Source: Lewinellaceae bacterium
GTDB taxonomy: Bacteria > Bacteroidota > Bacteroidia > Chitinophagales > Saprospiraceae
DNA length: 64,000 nt
Assembly (NCBI GenBank): GCA_020636225.1
Contig: JACJYI010000002.1
Span: 558,001-622,000 of the forward strand
Direction of reading: 5' to 3'
The position numbers and the translations under genes were made by a program. This document shows, piece after piece, positions 1-8,861 of this stretch. Position 1 is the stretch's first letter, and each line of letters opens with the position of its first letter. The notes under the pieces were generated by a model. That model searched no databases and was not told the origin of the DNA. It saw only the letters and a list, made by a program, of their open reading frames with translations.

Positions 1-1932
1 CGACAGGTTGTCCGGATCGGTGGCGAAGGTCTGGTCCAACGCCTGTTTCGCCTGTTCGGGTTGGCCGGTATTGATATAGCAGAATGCCAATGCGGACGAG
101 ACAACCTCGTCGGATGGGTCGGCATCCATGGCCTTCTCCAGCAAGGGAATGGCATCGGCGAAGCGATTCTGTTTCTGGGCCGTCATCCCCTGATAGGCGT
201 CGGGGCCGTTACTTTTCACGATCGCCAGGATGGGCGTACCACTGGCATCGATGGTATGAACCGTGGAACGCGGTGGCCAACTACCCTTCTGGATGTATGA
301 GCCGTCGATAAACCTGGACTGGAACAAACCATAATCCCAATCGGCATCGTGACGCTGCCGGTATCGGACATACACCGGTTTGACCTTGTCCCCGAAACGG
401 GTCAGGTACTTGTCCAGTTGGTAGCCGAAGTTGGAGGCAATGGTGACTTCTTCCTGCATCCCCTCCCGGATGATGCCCTGGTCTTCCAGCCATTCGATCC
501 CCTGCTTGATCGAAAGCCCCCAATAATCGGTCTCGTACTGGCCCAATGCACCGGCCATTCCCGACTGGACAGGTGAAAAATAGACGTAGGTATAGAACGG
601 ATTCCGTACCGTGAACCACAAGGGATCCAGGGCCATCACTGCAACGACTCCCAGAACGGCAGGCTTGGCCCATTTTACCGCACTGTATTGCCGATACAGA
701 TGAATGATCCCCAGGGAGGCCAGGACCGAACCGGCCGTATAGGGAAAGAGCAGATGTCGCCAGCCATCATACAAGGTCGATTCCTTGTAGATGACGTAGA
801 CGAATGGAAAGAGAAAGGCAAATCCAAGGAGGAGCATCGGGATAGTGCCATAGCGACGAAACATCCCGGGCAAGAAAATGAGCCCTGCCAACCATCCCAA
901 CAGGATAAACAGAGGCGTGGTGACCAGCACCCATCTCGGTAAATAGTCGAGAGGAAGAGACTGCGCGAAGACCATTTCCCCATTGAACAACAATCGGATG
1001 TTCACTCCATAATTTGACAGCTCCGCAATGGAGGCCGATATATTCTTCCATGGGGCTTGCATGGCGAACGGCCAGAATGCCAGGGTGATCAACAGCCCTC
1101 CCAGCACCGGGATCCCTCCCCAAAGCAGGTACTGAAGGATAGGACTTTTTGTCGGGGTCTGGTCACCTTTCTCCTGGCTGATGAACCGTAGCAAGGCAAA
1201 CAGGCCCAGAATGGCGATGAGGATCAACCCTCCTGACCGTACGCCCAGGGCCATGCCAATGCCAACAGCCAGGCCGACGATGATCTTCCAATCGGGTCTG
1301 GGCATGGACTTCAACCAGGACAGCATGAAATACAGGCTCATGATATAGCCTGTTGCAAAAGGAATGTCTTTGGGGTTCATCAGTGAATGTCCCAGGAAAC
1401 GTGGAGACAGGAAGATGAAGAGAAAACCCAGGATGGCACCTTCCCAACCAGCCAGGGCCCCGACAATCAGCGCGGCGAACAGCATACCGGTCCAACCGAA
1501 GAGGGCATTCCAGACGTGGCGGACTCGGTGGTACCCTTCCTGGTCGGGATTGTCATACCCCAATAATCGGTTGGTCGCTCCGGAAATGACCTCGAAGAAT
1601 CCCCCGTAATAATGCATCTTGGTCTTGGGCAGGTTCAATGCTGTCGTATCCTGACCGCCACTGCCATACCAGGAAATCAAGGCCTGCTCATACTCGTTCT
1701 GCATGCGGTCATCTCCGTTGATCCCGGTACCCTGTCCAGCCCAAAGCATCCACAACAATCCAGCTCCAGCAATGGCCATGAAGATGGTTCTCATGAGCGA
1801 GGAACCGGGATTGGTCCACCAGGAGGGCCAAACCTGCAGCCAACTGACCCATCGCGGGGTCACTGTCCTGGTGGTGTTGACCGGACTTGTTCCAGATTTC
1901 CGTTTCCTGACGTTTCCTTTCTGTTGAGCCAT
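1..1932 (-). CDS. GT-C type membrane glycosyltransferase with C-terminal TPRs (partial)
   Basis: Translating the minus strand from the ATG at 1932 gives 644 uninterrupted codons that run off the left edge, so the C-terminus is missing. After a basic N-terminus there are about ten hydrophobic segments. The first periplasmic loop holds INGDD, and a later loop reads SPRFLGHSLMNPKDIPF, as in bacterial GT39/ArnT-like GT-C transferases that use polyprenyl-linked sugars. Roughly the last 70 visible residues look like TPR helices (for example PLLEKAMDADPSDE). The start lies 3 nt after the aminotransferase stop, making this the last visible gene of the sugar operon. It probably transfers a lipid-linked sugar on the outer face of the inner membrane; substrate and acceptor are not visible. 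Family assignment is by motif and topology only. Confidence 0.75.
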   Translation of the reverse strand, partial: MAQQKGNVRKRKSGTSPVNTTRTVTPRWVSWLQVWPSWWTNPGSSLMRTIFMAIAGAGLLWMLWAGQGTGINGDDRMQNEYEQALISWYGSGGQDTTALNLPKTKMHYYGGFFEVISGATNRLLGYDNPDQEGYHRVRHVWNALFGWTGMLFAALIVGALAGWEGAILGFLFIFLSPRFLGHSLMNPKDIPFATGYIMSLYFMLSWLKSMPRPDWKIIVGLAVGIGMALGVRSGGLILIAILGLFALLRFISQEKGDQTPTKSPILQYLLWGGIPVLGGLLITLAFWPFAMQAPWKNISASIAELSNYGVNIRLLFNGEMVFAQSLPLDYLPRWVLVTTPLFILLGWLAGLIFLPGMFRRYGTIPMLLLGFAFLFPFVYVIYKESTLYDGWRHLLFPYTAGSVLASLGIIHLYRQYSAVKWAKPAVLGVVAVMALDPLWFTVRNPFYTYVYFSPVQSGMAGALGQYETDYWGLSIKQGIEWLEDQGIIREGMQEEVTIASNFGYQLDKYLTRFGDKVKPVYVRYRQRHDADWDYGLFQSRFIDGSYIQKGSWPPRSTVHTIDASGTPILAIVKSNGPDAYQGMTAQKQNRFADAIPLLEKAMDADPSDEVVSSALAFCYINTGQPEQAKQALDQTFATDPDNLS

Positions 1933-1935
1933 AAG

Positions 1936-3036
1936 TTATCCATTATAGGAATTGACAGCATCGATGACCCTGTCAATCTCATCGTCTCGCAGTTCGGCGA
2001 ATATGGGCAGGGATACACAGGTGGTTGCCAAATGTTCTGACCGGGGCAGACCTCCTTCCTGGTAACCCAGCCCAGCGTATGCTTTCTGCAGATGACAGGG
2101 AACCGGATAATGGAGGGCCGATTGGACACCATGTGACCCCAGATGCTTCATGAGTTCATCCCGCTGATCTGTCTGGATCACAAACAGATGCCATACGGGT
2201 ACGGTGTCTTCCAGGACCTTCGGAAGGGAGATCCGATCATTCCGGATCTCATTCAGGTATCGGCCAGCCACATGTCGGCGGCCATCATTCCAACGATCCA
2301 GGTGGCGCAACTTGACTTCCAGCACCGCGGCCTGGAGGCCATCCATGCGCATGTTATAACCCAGTTCGTCGTGGTAGTACCGCTGGTCAGCTCCGTGGTT
2401 CCTCAACCGGTAGATATGATCGATCCAATCCTTCCGATCGGTGGTAATCCCACCTCCTTCGCCGTAGGCACCCAGATTCTTTCCCGGGTAGAAGGAAAAC
2501 GCAGCGATATCACCAATCGAACCAACCTTTTGCCCATGATACAGGGCCCCATGGGCCTGTGCTGCGTCTTCGATCAGGAGGAGGTTCTCATCCGTCGCCA
2601 ATTTCCTCAAGGCATTCAGGTCGCAGGGCTGCCCGTACAGGTGGACTCCGGCGATGGCCCTGGTCCTGGAGGTGATGGCTGCCCGGGCTGCATCGACATC
2701 AATGTTGTGGTATTCATTGCAGTCGACAAACACCGGAGTGGCGCCACAATAGGATATGCCCCATGCCGTGGCGATGAACGTGTTCGCTGGAAGGATGACC
2801 TCATCTCCGGGGCCGATCCCCAGGGCCAGCATGGCCAGGTGAAGTGCACTGGTTCCCGTGTTCACACCAGCCGCAAAGGCTGAACCACAGTACGATGCAA
2901 ACTGCTGTTCAAATCTCGTGACAAATGGACCGCCGGCAAAGGCTGTCTGGGCAATGACCGCATCCCATTCAGCGTGTACATCCTGCTTGATGGTCTCGTA
3001 TTGCCTTCCTAAATCCAGAAATGGTACTTGTTGCAT
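1936..3036 (-). CDS. DegT/DnrJ/EryC1/StrS-family sugar aminotransferase (WbpE/WlbC-like)
   Basis: A PLP-dependent nucleotide-sugar aminotransferase of 366 residues, the usual length for the family. The PLP lysine is K186 in FSFYPGKNLGAYGEGGG, and IEDAAQAHGA around 155-164 carries the cofactor-binding aspartate. Family members transfer the amino group of glutamate to a keto-sugar. The two upstream genes encode a Gfo/Idh/MocA oxidoreductase and a left-handed beta-helix acetyltransferase. Together the three match WbpB-WbpE-WbpD (WlbA-C-B), which oxidise, aminate and acetylate C3 of UDP-GlcNAc-uronate. The specific substrate is inferred from that context; a dTDP-3-amino-6-deoxyhexose pathway is the main alternative. 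It starts 2 nt after the acetyltransferase stop. Confidence 0.88.
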   Translation of the reverse strand: MQQVPFLDLGRQYETIKQDVHAEWDAVIAQTAFAGGPFVTRFEQQFASYCGSAFAAGVNTGTSALHLAMLALGIGPGDEVILPANTFIATAWGISYCGATPVFVDCNEYHNIDVDAARAAITSRTRAIAGVHLYGQPCDLNALRKLATDENLLLIEDAAQAHGALYHGQKVGSIGDIAAFSFYPGKNLGAYGEGGGITTDRKDWIDHIYRLRNHGADQRYYHDELGYNMRMDGLQAAVLEVKLRHLDRWNDGRRHVAGRYLNEIRNDRISLPKVLEDTVPVWHLFVIQTDQRDELMKHLGSHGVQSALHYPVPCHLQKAYAGLGYQEGGLPRSEHLATTCVSLPIFAELRDDEIDRVIDAVNSYNG

Positions 3037-3038
3037 AG

Positions 3039-3533
3039 TTATTCTTCAATATAACGGATAATCCGGGCAGGGTTGCCTGCCACTACTGCACGAGGGGGTA
3101 CGTCCTTCGTGACCACACTTCCAGCTCCGATCATGGCCCCGTCACCGATGTGCACCCCACCGAGGATGGTCGCACTGGTACCGATGGATACCCGGTCACC
3201 TACGACCGTTTCCACAACGCTCCAGTCGGCTTCTGTCTGCAGACTGCCATCCGGATTCACGGCCCTGGGATACAGGTCGTTGATGAAGGAAACATTATGG
3301 CCGACAAAGACCCCGTCGCCGATCCGAACACCTTCACAAATGAAGGTATGACTGGAAATCTTGCAATGCTTGCCGATGCTGGCGCCCTTCTGGATCTCCA
3401 CGAAGGAACCGACCTTGCTTCCTGCATCGATGGAGCATCCATACGCATTGACAAAATCGAAGATGCGAACACCTTCGCCAACCTGAACATTCACCAGATG
3501 CTGACGATCACTGTCTATGTTCAACTGCTTCAT
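3039..3533 (-). CDS. Hexapeptide-repeat sugar N-acetyltransferase (WbpD/WlbB-like)
   Basis: The 164 residues are mostly imperfect hexapeptide repeats (IGDGVFVGHNVSF, IGDGAMIGAGSVV) that fold into a left-handed beta-helix. The protein ends in the family's VVAGNPARIIRYIEE. The internal FINDLYPRAVNPDG segment is a loop seen in acetyltransferases that act on 3-amino sugars of nucleotide-uronates (WbpD/WlbB). It would transfer acetyl from acetyl-CoA to the C3 amine made by the downstream aminotransferase. It sits between the oxidoreductase and the aminotransferase in one operon with short gaps. The fold is certain; the exact sugar is inferred from the neighbours. Confidence 0.87.
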   Translation of the reverse strand: MKQLNIDSDRQHLVNVQVGEGVRIFDFVNAYGCSIDAGSKVGSFVEIQKGASIGKHCKISSHTFICEGVRIGDGVFVGHNVSFINDLYPRAVNPDGSLQTEADWSVVETVVGDRVSIGTSATILGGVHIGDGAMIGAGSVVTKDVPPRAVVAGNPARIIRYIEE

Positions 3534-3544
3534 GAATGGGAAAA

Positions 3545-4549
3545 TTAGAGGAGGATCTCCCGGCCTTTCTGTTTGATGGATTGGTCCGCAGCCTCCAGGA
3601 TCTCGACCACTTCGAGGCCGCTAAGATAATCAGATACCGGCTCCTTGCCATGCAGCACTGCATCCCGAAAATCCTTGGCCAGTTCCGCCAGGGCTTCGAA
3701 TTGGGGGATCTTGGGAATCATAATGTCGCCCGTCCGGTAATCGACCAGGATGCGATCACGATCGGATTCTGGCAGAACGGAATATCCCTTGTCATAGATG
3801 CGCAGCTTTTCCGTGGTCTCCAGATCGTTGAATACCAGCATTTTCTCATCACCACCGACCAACATCTGACGGATCTTCACCGGAGAAATCCAGGAGCAGT
3901 TAAAATGGGCGATCCGGTTTTCCGGATAGAACAGGGTCAGGAAGGCGATATTCTCCAGGTTGTTCTCCGTGTGGCTGACGCCAACGGCCTGGACGGAAAT
4001 CGGTCGTTCGCCAAGCAGGTGGCGACAAATGGAAATGTCATGAGGAGCAAGGTCCCATAGGACATTCACATCGGTCTGAAACAACCCCAGGTTGATCCGT
4101 GTGCTGTCGACATAGCGGATATGTCCTAACAACCCTTCATCCACATATTGCTTCATCCGTTGGACAGCAGGCGTGTAGAGATAGGTGTGATCCACCATCA
4201 GGACACGGTCATGTTTCCTGGCCAGTTCGATCAATGCGACGGCCTCATCCTTCGTAGAGGTCATGGGCTTCTCCAGCAATACATGCTTCCCTGCCTTCAG
4301 GGCCCTGGAAGCCAGGTCGAAATGTGTGTACACCGGCGTCGCAATGACGACCGCATCGACCTCATGATCGTGTATGACATCCTCGATCCGGTCAGTCGTG
4401 TGAATATTGGGATAGGTGCTACGAACACGCAGTCGTTGCTTTTCCGACAGATCCAGAACCCACTTCACCTGGCAGTCCGGGGTATTGTGAAAGTTCCGGG
4501 TCAGGTTGGGCCCCCAATATCCATATCCGATAATGGCAAGTTTCATCAT
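3545..4549 (-). CDS. Gfo/Idh/MocA-family sugar oxidoreductase (WbpB/WlbA-like)
   Basis: A 334-residue NAD(P)-dependent oxidoreductase. The N-terminal Rossmann motif is GYGYWGPN (8-15), and the family lysine lies in EKPMTS (93-98). The C-terminal alpha/beta domain includes WDLAPHDISI, carrying the usual substrate-site histidine. In WbpB/WlbA the reaction is oxidation of C3 of UDP-GlcNAc-uronic acid, feeding the aminotransferase and acetyltransferase encoded next. The two start codons ATGATG overlap the stop of the preceding glycosyltransferase gene, suggesting translational coupling. No UDP-GlcNAc 6-dehydrogenase (WbpA) is present in the window, so that step must be encoded elsewhere. Confidence 0.88.
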   Translation of the reverse strand: MMKLAIIGYGYWGPNLTRNFHNTPDCQVKWVLDLSEKQRLRVRSTYPNIHTTDRIEDVIHDHEVDAVVIATPVYTHFDLASRALKAGKHVLLEKPMTSTKDEAVALIELARKHDRVLMVDHTYLYTPAVQRMKQYVDEGLLGHIRYVDSTRINLGLFQTDVNVLWDLAPHDISICRHLLGERPISVQAVGVSHTENNLENIAFLTLFYPENRIAHFNCSWISPVKIRQMLVGGDEKMLVFNDLETTEKLRIYDKGYSVLPESDRDRILVDYRTGDIMIPKIPQFEALAELAKDFRDAVLHGKEPVSDYLSGLEVVEILEAADQSIKQKGREILL

Positions 4550-5268
4550 GTTGCTGAGCTGGATGTATAGGTGAATCGAAACGTCTGGACGGACAGGAAC
4601 AAGTAGAACAATTCCCGTACCACCCGAATGATACTTTGCAGACTGGCCCCCTGGCTTTGCCCGGCCGTTCGTGGCAGATAACGGGAAGGGATCTCATGTG
4701 GCAGGCAGCCTGTGATCAGGAGTTTGGCACAAATCTCACTTTCAATGGCCGAACTGGAAATCTTCAGATTCAATCCGTTCAGGAGATGTCGCTTGTATAC
4801 CTTGACCCAGTTGACATCCCTCAGGTCAAGGCCCAGGAAGATCCGGTTGAACCACTTGTTGAATGCTGACAGGATATTCCGAAATGTGGAATAGGTCAGG
4901 TTTTCCTTGCGATAGAAGCAGAGGAATATATGATCGTCAAACCCGGCGTACGGCTTCAATTCCTGGACATTGAACTGTCCATCTCCGGGAATGAACACCA
5001 CATTCTCCCTGGTAGATTTGAAATAGATATCCCGAATGCCAGCCCCGATGCCCATGTTCCTTGGATGGATGATCGGCAGGATGCGTGGATCCTGAGCAGC
5101 CAGGCGATGAATGATGGCCGGAGTCTCATCCTGACTGCCATCATCGATGATCAGAATCTCATAGTCATCCAGTTGCCATTCCGATACCAGTGTTACAACA
5201 TCGCGATAGACCCGCTCCAGGGTGCCTGCTTCGTTGTAACATAGAATACCAAAAGACCAGGATTGCAT
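4546..5268 (-). CDS. GT2-family glycosyltransferase
   Basis: A compact 240-residue GT-A fold transferase of the dolichol-phosphate-mannose-synthase-like GT2 group. IIDDGS is at 40-45 and the metal-binding PGDGQ at 94-98; NMGIGAGIRD near 71-80 matches the nucleotide-sugar loop. There are no membrane segments except a possibly amphipathic aromatic C-terminus. Such enzymes often load a sugar onto polyprenyl phosphate, which would suit the GT-C transferase at the end of the operon; this link is inference. It is the first gene of the minus-strand operon, about 70 nt downstream of a -7 element at 5340-5347, and its stop overlaps the next start. Confidence 0.85.
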   Translation of the reverse strand: MQSWSFGILCYNEAGTLERVYRDVVTLVSEWQLDDYEILIIDDGSQDETPAIIHRLAAQDPRILPIIHPRNMGIGAGIRDIYFKSTRENVVFIPGDGQFNVQELKPYAGFDDHIFLCFYRKENLTYSTFRNILSAFNKWFNRIFLGLDLRDVNWVKVYKRHLLNGLNLKISSSAIESEICAKLLITGCLPHEIPSRYLPRTAGQSQGASLQSIIRVVRELFYLFLSVQTFRFTYTSSSAT

Positions 5269-5339
5269 GTCCGAAAAATGTCTTGTATAGATGATCTGTC
5301 CAAATCATGACCTGTATGAACCAGATACCTTGGACCGCG

Positions 5340-5347
5340 GAAAGATA
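5340..5347 (-). promoter_or_regulatory. -7 element of the sugar operon promoter
   Basis: Read on the minus strand this is TATCTTTC, one base from the Bacteroidota -7 consensus TAnnTTTG. It lies about 70 nt upstream of the GT2 gene in the divergent gap 5269-5424. No clear TTG -33 element was seen. Confidence 0.45.
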
Positions 5348-5377
5348 GGAAATCTTTATACCCTCATTTCCTCTGTG

Positions 5378-5385
5378 TACTTTTA
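5378..5385 (+). promoter_or_regulatory. -7 element upstream of the class I aminotransferase
   Basis: TACTTTTA matches TAnnTTTG except for the last base. It would give a leader of about 33 nt before the ATG at 5425. Confidence 0.45.
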
Positions 5386-5424
5386 CGGCAGTTATCAAAT
5401 GCGGGGTTCAAATCGCCAGAGAAT

Positions 5425-6621
5425 ATGAAGGCTAAGTTATCGTACCGGGTCAGCAGGATGGCCGAATCAGAGACCATCAAAATGGCTCAGAAAGCCCGAG
5501 ATCTAGCAGCTCAGGGACATAAGGTGATCAATCTCAGCCTGGGTGAACCTGATTTTGACACACCCGAGTTTATCAAGGAATCGGCCATGCAGGCGCTGCG
5601 TGACGGCTATACCAAGTATACGCCCGTGCCCGGACTTCCTGAATTGCGGCAAGCCATCCAGGCCAAATTTTCCAGGGACAACGACCTTCATTTTGCCATG
5701 GATGAGATCGTAGTGTCCAATGGCGCCAAGCAATGCCTGGCCAACGTGATGTTCGCCTTTCTGGAATCCGGAGACGAGGCCATCGTCTTTTCGCCATATT
5801 GGGTATCCTACTACGAGATGATCGTCATGACCGATGCCACACCGGTGCTGCTACCCGCCGGCATTGAACATGATTTCAAGGTCCAACCGGAACAATTGGC
5901 AGCGGCCATCAACCCGAAGACCAGGATGATCCTGTTCTCCTCTCCCTGCAATCCTACCGGTACGGTATACTCCAAAGCCGAACTGGAAGCCCTGGCCGAC
6001 GTGCTGAAGCCTTATCCGGATATCCTGGTCGTGAGCGATGAGATCTATGAATATATCAACTTCACGGAAAAACATTTTTCCATCGGATCGATCCCTCATT
6101 TACGGGATCGATCCGTCACGGTCAATGGTTTTGCGAAGGGATTTGCCATGACCGGATGGCGTCTGGGCTACATGGGAGGCCCCGGGTGGCTCATGAAAGC
6201 CTGCAGCAAGGTGCAAAGCCAGTTCACTTCCGGAGCGAATGCCTTCGGGCAAAGAGCAGCCGTCACGGCCTTGAATTCACCACTGGACGCTACTTATGCC
6301 ATGAAGGCACAGTTTCAGAGAAGACGTGATCTGTTCGCTGAACGATTGTCAAGACTTCCCGGTTGGAAGGTCAATCGACCGGATGGTGCCTTCTACCTGT
6401 TTCCGGATATCAGTGCCTTTTTTATCAAGTCAGGCCCGAATGGTTCGATCCGGGACGCCAGTGACTTTTCTGAATTCCTGCTCGACCAGGCTCATGTGGC
6501 CACCGTTTCCGGATCAGCATTCGGCGATGACCGTTGTATTCGACTGTCCTATGCCGCATCCGAGCAGGACCTGATCGAAGCCTGCCATCGGATCGAAAAA
6601 GCCATGCACCAGCTCTGGTGA
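5425..6621 (+). CDS. Class I pyridoxal-phosphate aminotransferase (aspartate aminotransferase-like)
   Basis: A 398-residue fold-type I aminotransferase of the Ib aspartate aminotransferase subgroup. Visible motifs are SLGEPDFDTP (38-47), YTPVPGLPELR (65-75), SPCNPTG (173-179), SDEIYEY (204-210) and NGFAKGFAMTGWRLGY with the PLP lysine K238. A C-terminal IRLSYA carries the arginine that binds the substrate carboxylate. Likely reaction: reversible transfer of an amino group between aspartate (or aromatic amino acid/prephenate) and 2-oxoglutarate; the sequence does not settle the specificity. It has its own promoter divergent from the sugar operon, and oligopeptidase B follows 65 bp downstream. 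Confidence 0.9.
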   Translation: MKAKLSYRVSRMAESETIKMAQKARDLAAQGHKVINLSLGEPDFDTPEFIKESAMQALRDGYTKYTPVPGLPELRQAIQAKFSRDNDLHFAMDEIVVSNGAKQCLANVMFAFLESGDEAIVFSPYWVSYYEMIVMTDATPVLLPAGIEHDFKVQPEQLAAAINPKTRMILFSSPCNPTGTVYSKAELEALADVLKPYPDILVVSDEIYEYINFTEKHFSIGSIPHLRDRSVTVNGFAKGFAMTGWRLGYMGGPGWLMKACSKVQSQFTSGANAFGQRAAVTALNSPLDATYAMKAQFQRRRDLFAERLSRLPGWKVNRPDGAFYLFPDISAFFIKSGPNGSIRDASDFSEFLLDQAHVATVSGSAFGDDRCIRLSYAASEQDLIEACHRIEKAMHQLW

Positions 6622-6686
6622 TCCATTTCCAACAGAACGTGTTTGCCCGTTGCCGAGTATCATCGCCGGGTTCCAAATGATTTCAT

Positions 6687-8771
6687 ATGACCTACAAGGC
6701 CAAACCGTCTTCTATCAAACTCCATTTGCCCACATCGGCCCCGATCGCAGAGAAACGGCCAACCTTACTGGAAAAACATGGAGATCAGCGTATCGATCCC
6801 TACTACTGGCTCAACCAGCGGGAGGATCCACAAGTCATCGCCTATCTGGAAGCAGAGAATACCTACAGGGAACAGGCCATGTCCGCCTTGTCCGGGTTCC
6901 AGGATACCTTGTTCAAGGAGATCGTTGGTCGGATCAAGAAGACCGATATGTCCGTACCCTATCGGGACAATGGATTCTGGTATCTGACGAGGGTGGAAGA
7001 AAATATGGAGTATCCCATTTACTCCAGAAAGAAGGATCAGCTGGAAGCCGAGGAGGAGATCCTGCTGGATGTCAACCAATTGGCAGCACCACATGCGTAC
7101 TATCAAGTTGGAGGACGTGCGATCAGTCATGACAACCGGATCCTTGCGTTCGGTGAAGATACCGTCAGCAGGCGCATCTTTACGATCCGGTTCAAGGATC
7201 TGAAAACCGGAGAATTGCTTCCTGACCAGATCCCCAATACCACTGGCCAAGCCGTGTGGGCAAAGGATCATCAAACCGTCTTCTATACGACGAAAGATGA
7301 TTCACTACGCCCCTTTAAGGTCTTTCGTCACCGGATGGGGACACCGGTGGATCAGGATGTCGAAGTATATCATGAGCAGGATGAAACGTTCCACTGCCAG
7401 GTCTTCCTGTCCACATCCAAGGAAATGATCCTGATTGGCTCCGAACAGACAGTGTCTTCGGAATACTGGTTTCTTCCATCGGATACCCCATTGGATTCAT
7501 TTCGTCTGATCCAGGCTCGTCAGCGTGATCTGGAATATGAGGTCGATCACCTCCACCAGCGATTCGTGATCCGGACGAACTGGCAGGCCAGGAATTTCAG
7601 GTTGATGAGTGCTTCGCCTGCTCAACCCGGCCATTCTCATTGGACAGAGATCGTACCACACCAGCCGGACATCCTGATCGAGGATACCGCCCTGTTCGAT
7701 CAGTATCTGGTCATCCAGCAACGGGTGGCCGGCATCAGTCAGCTCTATGTCCGTACATGGGATGATCCGTCAGGCCACACCATCCAGTTTGGTGAGGATG
7801 CCTATGTCGCCCACGTCGGTCACAATCCGGATCCTCAGAGTGAGGAATTGCGGCTGGTCTATACCTCCATGACGACACCGATCAGTACCTATGATTATCA
7901 TATGGGGGAGCGAATTCTCCAATTGAAGAAGGAAGAAGAAGTGGTTGGTGGGTATGACAAATCAGAGTATACCAGTGAACGTCTGATGGCCAAGGCCAGC
8001 GACGGGATATCGGTTCCGCTCAGCCTGGTGTATCGGAAGGGAGCCAGAAGGGATTCTGGTGCCCCACTCCTCCTCTATGGGTATGGGTCCTATGGCATCA
8101 GCATAGATCCCTATTTCAGTTCCGCCAGGCTGAGCTTGCTCGACCGGGGGTTCATCTTTGCCATTGCCCATATCCGGGGCGGAGAAGACCTGGGCAGGCC
8201 CTGGTATGAAGACGGACGCCAATTGAAAAAAATGAATTCCTTCACGGATTTCATTGCTTGTGCCGAGCATCTCATTGCGCAAGGATACACTTCCCCTGGC
8301 CAGCTTTATGCCATGGGTGGCAGTGCCGGTGGCCTGTTGATGGGGGCGGTGATGAATCTGCGCCCTGAATTGTGGCATGGCGTCATCGCCGCTGTTCCCT
8401 TTGTCGATGTGTTGACCACCATGCTGGATGACAGTATCCCCTTGACGACTGGCGAATATGATGAGTGGGGGAATCCCAATGATCCAATCTATTATCACTA
8501 CATGAAGTCCTATTCACCTTATGATCAGGTGGAGGCAAAGGACTATCCTACCCTTCTGGTGACCACGGGCATCCATGATTCCCAGGTCCAGTATTGGGAG
8601 CCGGCCAAATGGGTTGCCAAACTGAGGGACATGAAGACCGACCAGAATCCTCTGCTGTTGTACTGCAATATGGATACTGGCCATGGCGGAGCCAGCGGAC
8701 GTTTTGAGCGCCATCGGGAAACGGCCATGGAGTATGCCTTCCTGCTCGACCTGGCCGGTATGCAGGAATAA
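6687..8771 (+). CDS. ptrB: Oligopeptidase B-like prolyl oligopeptidase (S9A)
   Basis: A serine peptidase of 694 residues, the normal size for oligopeptidase B. The N-terminal two thirds look like the seven-bladed propeller, and the C-terminal third is an alpha/beta hydrolase. The nucleophile S546 lies in GGSAGGLLMG, with D631 in TGIHDSQV and H666 in GHGGASGR completing the triad. The IDPYYWL segment near the N-terminus is typical of the family. Family members cleave short peptides after basic residues. No signal peptide is evident, so it is probably cytoplasmic or uses a non-classical route. The next gene is convergent and separated by a strong bidirectional terminator. Confidence 0.92.
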   Translation: MTYKAKPSSIKLHLPTSAPIAEKRPTLLEKHGDQRIDPYYWLNQREDPQVIAYLEAENTYREQAMSALSGFQDTLFKEIVGRIKKTDMSVPYRDNGFWYLTRVEENMEYPIYSRKKDQLEAEEEILLDVNQLAAPHAYYQVGGRAISHDNRILAFGEDTVSRRIFTIRFKDLKTGELLPDQIPNTTGQAVWAKDHQTVFYTTKDDSLRPFKVFRHRMGTPVDQDVEVYHEQDETFHCQVFLSTSKEMILIGSEQTVSSEYWFLPSDTPLDSFRLIQARQRDLEYEVDHLHQRFVIRTNWQARNFRLMSASPAQPGHSHWTEIVPHQPDILIEDTALFDQYLVIQQRVAGISQLYVRTWDDPSGHTIQFGEDAYVAHVGHNPDPQSEELRLVYTSMTTPISTYDYHMGERILQLKKEEEVVGGYDKSEYTSERLMAKASDGISVPLSLVYRKGARRDSGAPLLLYGYGSYGISIDPYFSSARLSLLDRGFIFAIAHIRGGEDLGRPWYEDGRQLKKMNSFTDFIACAEHLIAQGYTSPGQLYAMGGSAGGLLMGAVMNLRPELWHGVIAAVPFVDVLTTMLDDSIPLTTGEYDEWGNPNDPIYYHYMKSYSPYDQVEAKDYPTLLVTTGIHDSQVQYWEPAKWVAKLRDMKTDQNPLLLYCNMDTGHGGASGRFERHRETAMEYAFLLDLAGMQE

Positions 8772-8807
8772 ACCCTTGTTCAAGAATCAACATGATTCCA
8801 TAACAGA

Positions 8808-8840
8808 AAAGGGGCTTTCGAGAATCTCGAAAGCCCCTTT
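8808..8840. terminator. Bidirectional intrinsic terminator
   Basis: A perfect 16-bp inverted repeat, AAAGGGGCTTTCGAGA and its complement around one central base, with A-rich and T-rich flanks. It lies between the convergent ptrB gene and the T9SS cargo gene and can serve both. Confidence 0.9.
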
Positions 8841-8861
8841 CTCTTCAGGGTTGGAGGTCAA

